Of a stretch of 64,000 nucleotides of DNA, positions 60,653 to 64,000 are shown one piece after another; positions within the stretch are counted from its first letter, which is position 1, and each line of letters starts with the position of its first letter. The notes under the pieces are model-generated. The model saw nothing but the letters and a program-made list of their open reading frames with translations. It did not search any database and was not told where the DNA came from. The stretch is taken from positions 4,207,501 through 4,271,500 of the forward strand of contig NZ_AP022671.1 in NCBI RefSeq assembly GCF_011405515.1, in the 5' to 3' direction. The position numbers and the translations under genes are program-made. The stretch is from Nitrospira sp. KM1. GTDB lineage: Bacteria; Nitrospirota; Nitrospiria; Nitrospirales; Nitrospiraceae.

Positions 60653-61978
60653 ATGCGCAATGTCGTAGTCGTCGACGGATTTCGAACCCCGCTGTGCAAG
60701 GAAGGAACAGACTTCCGGGACACGGACGCGGAAGTCCTGGGCGCCTGGGTCGTTCGCGAATTCATCACCCGCTGTCATCGCTGGAATCTTCCCCTCACCA
60801 CCATCGATTGTGTGCTCGGCAGCAATGTCGCGACGCCGATGCACGCGGTGAACCCGACTCGTGTGGCGGCCGTGACCGGCGGGCTTCCCGTTACGATTCC
60901 AGCCGATACCGTAGCGGGAAAGAACTGCGGTTCCGGCGTGACCGCGTTGTACTACGCGAGTCTCCGCATCAGAAGCGGCGACGCCGATGCCGTGCTCGCG
61001 GTCGGCATGGAGTCCATGAGCCGGATTCCCATCGTCTATGACAAGACCGTCGCCGATTTGCTGCTGCGCTATGGCAAGGCGCGCAGCCTCGGTGAGCGCG
61101 TTGCCGGCGCCGTTGGTCTTCTTCCGAAAATTCTCAATTTGAAGCGCTATCCGCCGCGAATCGGCTTGATGATGGGCCTCACCGATCCCATGTGCGACCT
61201 CATCATGGGGGCGACTGCCGAGAATATGTCCAAGGATCCGGCGTTCCACATCTCTCGCGAAGAACAGGATGCATTTGCCGTTCGTTCGCATACCCGGGCT
61301 GCGCGGGCTTGGAAGCAGGGTCTGTTCGAAGATGAAGTCGTCCCCATGTATGTCCCGGAGAGGAGTGCCCGCGTGGCTCGGGACAACGGAATCCGTGAAG
61401 ACGCCTCGCTTGAGACCTTTCGCGAGGTGAAACCGGTATTCGACCGACACTATGGATCAGTCACGCCGGCCAATTCGTCTCAGATCACGGATGCGGCTGC
61501 AGCCTTGTTGCTGATGGAGGAAGGAAAGGCAACTGCGTTCGGCCTGCCAATTCTCGGTTACATAAGAGACTACGCGGATTTTGGGTATGAGCCATCTTGC
61601 ATGGGCATGGCTCCTGTCGGGGCGATTGCGGCTCTGTTAGCCAAAACCGGGCTGAGCCTCAAGGACTTCGCCGTGTGTGAGATCAATGAGGCCTTCGCCT
61701 CGGTGGTGCTGGGCATCACCCGAACGCTCGATTCCTCCTCTCTGATGGAACAAAAGTTCGGCCGGTATGGATGGACCGAACGCTTGGGCGAGATCCCTCC
61801 CGACGATCTCAATCCTCACGGCGGCGCGATCGCCCTCGGGCATCCGGTCGGAGTCTCGGGACTTCGACTGGCCATGACGGCACTCTACGAACTCAGAAGG
61901 CGCAATGCGGAACGGGCGCTCATCAGCGCCTGCGTCGGAGGCGGGCAGGGTGTGGCCATGATGTTGGAGAGGAAATAG
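60653..61978 (+). CDS. 3-ketoacyl-CoA thiolase (FadI-like)
   Basis: The 441-residue thiolase has the nucleophile in VAGKNCGSGVTALY (near residue 92), an extra loop around residues 130-175 (LLPKILNLKRYPPRIGL) typical of the FadI/mitochondrial trifunctional beta-subunit type, His in GGAIALGHPVGVSGLR and Cys in SACVGGGQGVAMM. It cleaves 3-ketoacyl-CoA in beta-oxidation. The next gene, FadJ-like, starts 2 bp after the stop, the usual FadI-FadJ order. Confidence 0.92.
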   Translation: MRNVVVVDGFRTPLCKEGTDFRDTDAEVLGAWVVREFITRCHRWNLPLTTIDCVLGSNVATPMHAVNPTRVAAVTGGLPVTIPADTVAGKNCGSGVTALYYASLRIRSGDADAVLAVGMESMSRIPIVYDKTVADLLLRYGKARSLGERVAGAVGLLPKILNLKRYPPRIGLMMGLTDPMCDLIMGATAENMSKDPAFHISREEQDAFAVRSHTRAARAWKQGLFEDEVVPMYVPERSARVARDNGIREDASLETFREVKPVFDRHYGSVTPANSSQITDAAAALLLMEEGKATAFGLPILGYIRDYADFGYEPSCMGMAPVGAIAALLAKTGLSLKDFAVCEINEAFASVVLGITRTLDSSSLMEQKFGRYGWTERLGEIPPDDLNPHGGAIALGHPVGVSGLRLAMTALYELRRRNAERALISACVGGGQGVAMMLERK

Positions 61979-61980
61979 CT

Positions 61981-64000
61981 ATGCAGGTTGAGCGGGACCC
62001 CTTTCTCGACAGCCTGGCCGGTCTTAGGCATTTCCAAACAACCGTGCTTCCTGACGGCATCCTCCTAGCGGGCTTCGATTATCGCGGCAGGTCCGTCAAC
62101 GTACTCGATACAGAGAGTCTCACCGAATGGCAACAGGTGGTTCGCGTGGCCGAACGGTCTCCTGTGGTCGCCGGCGTCGTGTTGGTGAGTCTCAAAGAAG
62201 GAAACTTCTGCGCGGGAGCCGACCTCGAACAAATGCACCAGGCGCAGGAACGGCATGCGTTTCAGGAAATCGAACAATTGGTCCTGACGGCTCACCAGGC
62301 GTTTGACGGGATGGCGCGGTCAAAAAAACCGTTTGTCGCCGCCATAGAAGGGGCCTGTCTGGGCGGCGGATTGGAACTCGCTCTCGCCTGTCATACCCGG
62401 ATCGTCAGCATGCATCCGAAGACCTGTCTCGCGCTTCCCGAGGTCAGACTCGGTATCCTGCCTGGATTCGGCGGGACACAACGGCTCCCTCGCGTCATCG
62501 GACTGCCTGCGGCGTTGAACATGATCACGACGGGCAAGATGATTTTTCCCCGCCAGGCATTGCGAATGGGGCTTGCCGACTCCATGGTCTCGTCGATTTC
62601 GTCTCGGATCCGGACGCTCGACGCGATTCAGCAGGAAATACTCCTTCAAGTTGCCATCGCAACCGCCCGGCGGCGCCCCGCGGCTCCTGTCAGGACATTG
62701 ACCCGGAGGCTTCTTGACGCTTCGGTGATTCGCTCTGTGATGTGTCGATATGCCAGATATCGTGTCATCAAGCGCGTTCGGCACTTTTATCCGGCCCCGC
62801 TCCTCGCCATCGATGCCGCCGAACGCGGGATGAAGATGAGCATCTTGGACGGATCACTCACGGAGGAGAAGCCACGCCTCTTGGAACTGATGGCAGGTCC
62901 GGTCTCCCGATACCTTGTCGGCTTGTTCCTGTCTGGCGAAACAATCAAGCGCAGGGCCGTGACCGGTTCCGAGGCCGTAGATCGAGTCGCCGTGCTCGGA
63001 GCGGGTCTCATGGGTTCGCAGATTGCCGGGCTGCTTTCCGATAAAGGATATGCCGTCGCATTACGCGACATTGCTCCGGAGATTGTCGCCGCCGCCATGG
63101 CACGAATTCAGAAAGCACGAACGATGGAAGTGCGAAAGAAGATCATCCTTCCTTCGGAACTGCGGTACCGGATGATGCGGATTGCGCCTACCACGAACAT
63201 GCTGGACGTTGGTTCCGTTCCCTTCGCCCTCGAGGCCGTCTCTGAAAAGCTCGATGTCAAGCGCACGGTGCTGGCAGATTTCGAATCCCATGCCGGCTCC
63301 GAGGCCGTGTTTGCCACGAATACGTCATCGTATACGCTGGCCGACATTACAGCCAAGGCGATTCGACCCGAACGGTGCGTCGGTCTTCACTTCTTCAACC
63401 CTGTCGCGAAGATGCAGTTGGTGGAAATCGTGAGGGCGCCGTGTACCTCCGAACGAGCGCTGGCGCACGCCTGTACCATCGCGAAACGTCTCGGTAAGTT
63501 CCCGCTGATCGTGCGGGACGGTCCCGGGTTTCTCGTCAATAGGATTCTCTCGCGCTACCTCGCTGAAGCCGTGATTCTGGTGGCGGAAGGAGTGCCGATT
63601 CGACGCGTTGATCAGGTGGCCAGAAATTTCGGCATGGCCGTGGATAGCGGTCATCCGATGGGTCCGTTGGAACTTCTCGATTTGATCGGTCTGCCGGTGG
63701 CCATGCATGTGTTGACGTCACTCTCCGTCCTGGGTTCTCGCATTGAATCTCGTGATGCCTTGCTAAGGCAGTTGGTTCCGGACGGAAGGCCTCCTCTGAC
63801 ATTCTGGAAGAAGGGAAGGGAGAACGCGCAGGCCTGCGAGGTCATTGACCGGTATCGTCGTGGGTCTTCTCCGGACATCCGCTCCGTGTCTGACGAGATC
63901 ATTCACCGCCGCTTGTTTCTTCCGATGGTCGATGAGGCTGTCCGTTGCCTGCGCGACAAAATCGTCGGGCATCCGTGGGAAGTGGATTTTGCATTGATTC
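61981..64000 (+). CDS. FadB/FadJ-type multifunctional enzyme (3' end outside window)
   Basis: The frame starts two bases after the thiolase stop and runs off the window after about 673 codons. Residues 20-200 are an enoyl-CoA hydratase domain with GACLGGGLELALACHTRI and LALPEVRLGILPGFGGTQR, each holding one of the two catalytic Glu residues. From about residue 333 a 3-hydroxyacyl-CoA dehydrogenase domain follows (VAVLGAGLMGSQIAGLL, the NAD site; GLHFFNPVAKMQLVEIV; VRDGPGFLVNRIL). HPMGPLELLDLIGL marks its C-terminal part. It hydrates and then oxidises enoyl-CoA. It forms an operon with the thiolase. Confidence 0.93.
   Translation, partial: MQVERDPFLDSLAGLRHFQTTVLPDGILLAGFDYRGRSVNVLDTESLTEWQQVVRVAERSPVVAGVVLVSLKEGNFCAGADLEQMHQAQERHAFQEIEQLVLTAHQAFDGMARSKKPFVAAIEGACLGGGLELALACHTRIVSMHPKTCLALPEVRLGILPGFGGTQRLPRVIGLPAALNMITTGKMIFPRQALRMGLADSMVSSISSRIRTLDAIQQEILLQVAIATARRRPAAPVRTLTRRLLDASVIRSVMCRYARYRVIKRVRHFYPAPLLAIDAAERGMKMSILDGSLTEEKPRLLELMAGPVSRYLVGLFLSGETIKRRAVTGSEAVDRVAVLGAGLMGSQIAGLLSDKGYAVALRDIAPEIVAAAMARIQKARTMEVRKKIILPSELRYRMMRIAPTTNMLDVGSVPFALEAVSEKLDVKRTVLADFESHAGSEAVFATNTSSYTLADITAKAIRPERCVGLHFFNPVAKMQLVEIVRAPCTSERALAHACTIAKRLGKFPLIVRDGPGFLVNRILSRYLAEAVILVAEGVPIRRVDQVARNFGMAVDSGHPMGPLELLDLIGLPVAMHVLTSLSVLGSRIESRDALLRQLVPDGRPPLTFWKKGRENAQACEVIDRYRRGSSPDIRSVSDEIIHRRLFLPMVDEAVRCLRDKIVGHPWEVDFALI

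Noticed and set aside
60085-61041. Plus-strand 318-residue open frame
   Set aside because: It overlaps the dehydrogenase antisense and the start of the thiolase in another frame; no family resemblance.

Overview
The window looks like chromosomal DNA of a Gram-negative, GC-moderate environmental bacterium. My best guess is a Nitrospira relative (Nitrospirota). That rests on the style of the proteins (Tat-exported enzymes, many lipoproteins and membrane hypotheticals, a divergent fatty-acid locus) and on a roughly 290-bp repeat at 50.9-51.2 kb that I associate with Nitrospira genomes. It is inference, not proof.

Layout. (1) 1-3.3 kb: the 3' part of a 23S rRNA gene carrying two group I introns, the first with a LAGLIDADG endonuclease ORF, then a 5S rRNA gene and two terminators. 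(2) 3.5-8.1 kb: unknown proteins, two of them with an R-x4-H signature that may be HEPN-type RNase sites, set among degenerate repeats and gene fragments. (3) 8.1-41.3 kb: a mosaic accessory region. It holds small single-gene modules (YCII, two SRPBCC-like genes counting one just outside, GFA, nucleoside deaminase, VOC, NTF2-like, TrmH), toxin-antitoxin genes (intact RHH/PIN, antitoxin with a frameshifted Gp49-type toxin, orphan MazF fragment), an IS3 element, IS110 fragments and REP-like sequences. About a dozen truncated copies of the last ~50 codons of the DNA-repair gene xthA are scattered through it, all in the same orientation and all downstream of the intact xthA at 41.4-42.2 kb. The simplest reading is repeated integration at, or recombination with, the 3' end of xthA.

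(4) 30.6-41.1 kb, inside that mosaic: a protease-rich cluster. It contains a membrane-anchored coiled-coil protein with a likely prokaryotic YEATS (pYEATS) domain, a papain-like protease fused to an alpha/beta hydrolase, a frame-broken SLATT-like two-TM protein, an M6 metalloprotease with a tandemly amplified 50-residue repeat, a second papain-like protease and an eight-TM protein. This is my best candidate for an undescribed conflict or signalling system.

(5) 42.5-57.2 kb: more ordinary chromosome. Genes include SRPBCC, cupin, glutathione peroxidase, a RibD/DHFR-like protein, a Tat-exported glycogen-debranching-like enzyme, an outer-membrane barrel, cysteine synthase, periplasmic alpha-carbonic anhydrase, a thaumatin-like lipoprotein and an MltF-type lytic transglycosylase. 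(6) 57.3-64 kb: a divergent beta-oxidation locus. Acyl-CoA dehydrogenase and a thiolase run leftward; a second thiolase and a FadB/FadJ-type enoyl-CoA hydratase/3-hydroxyacyl-CoA dehydrogenase, cut by the window end, run rightward. Together they could supply all steps of the fatty-acid oxidation spiral after acyl-CoA activation.
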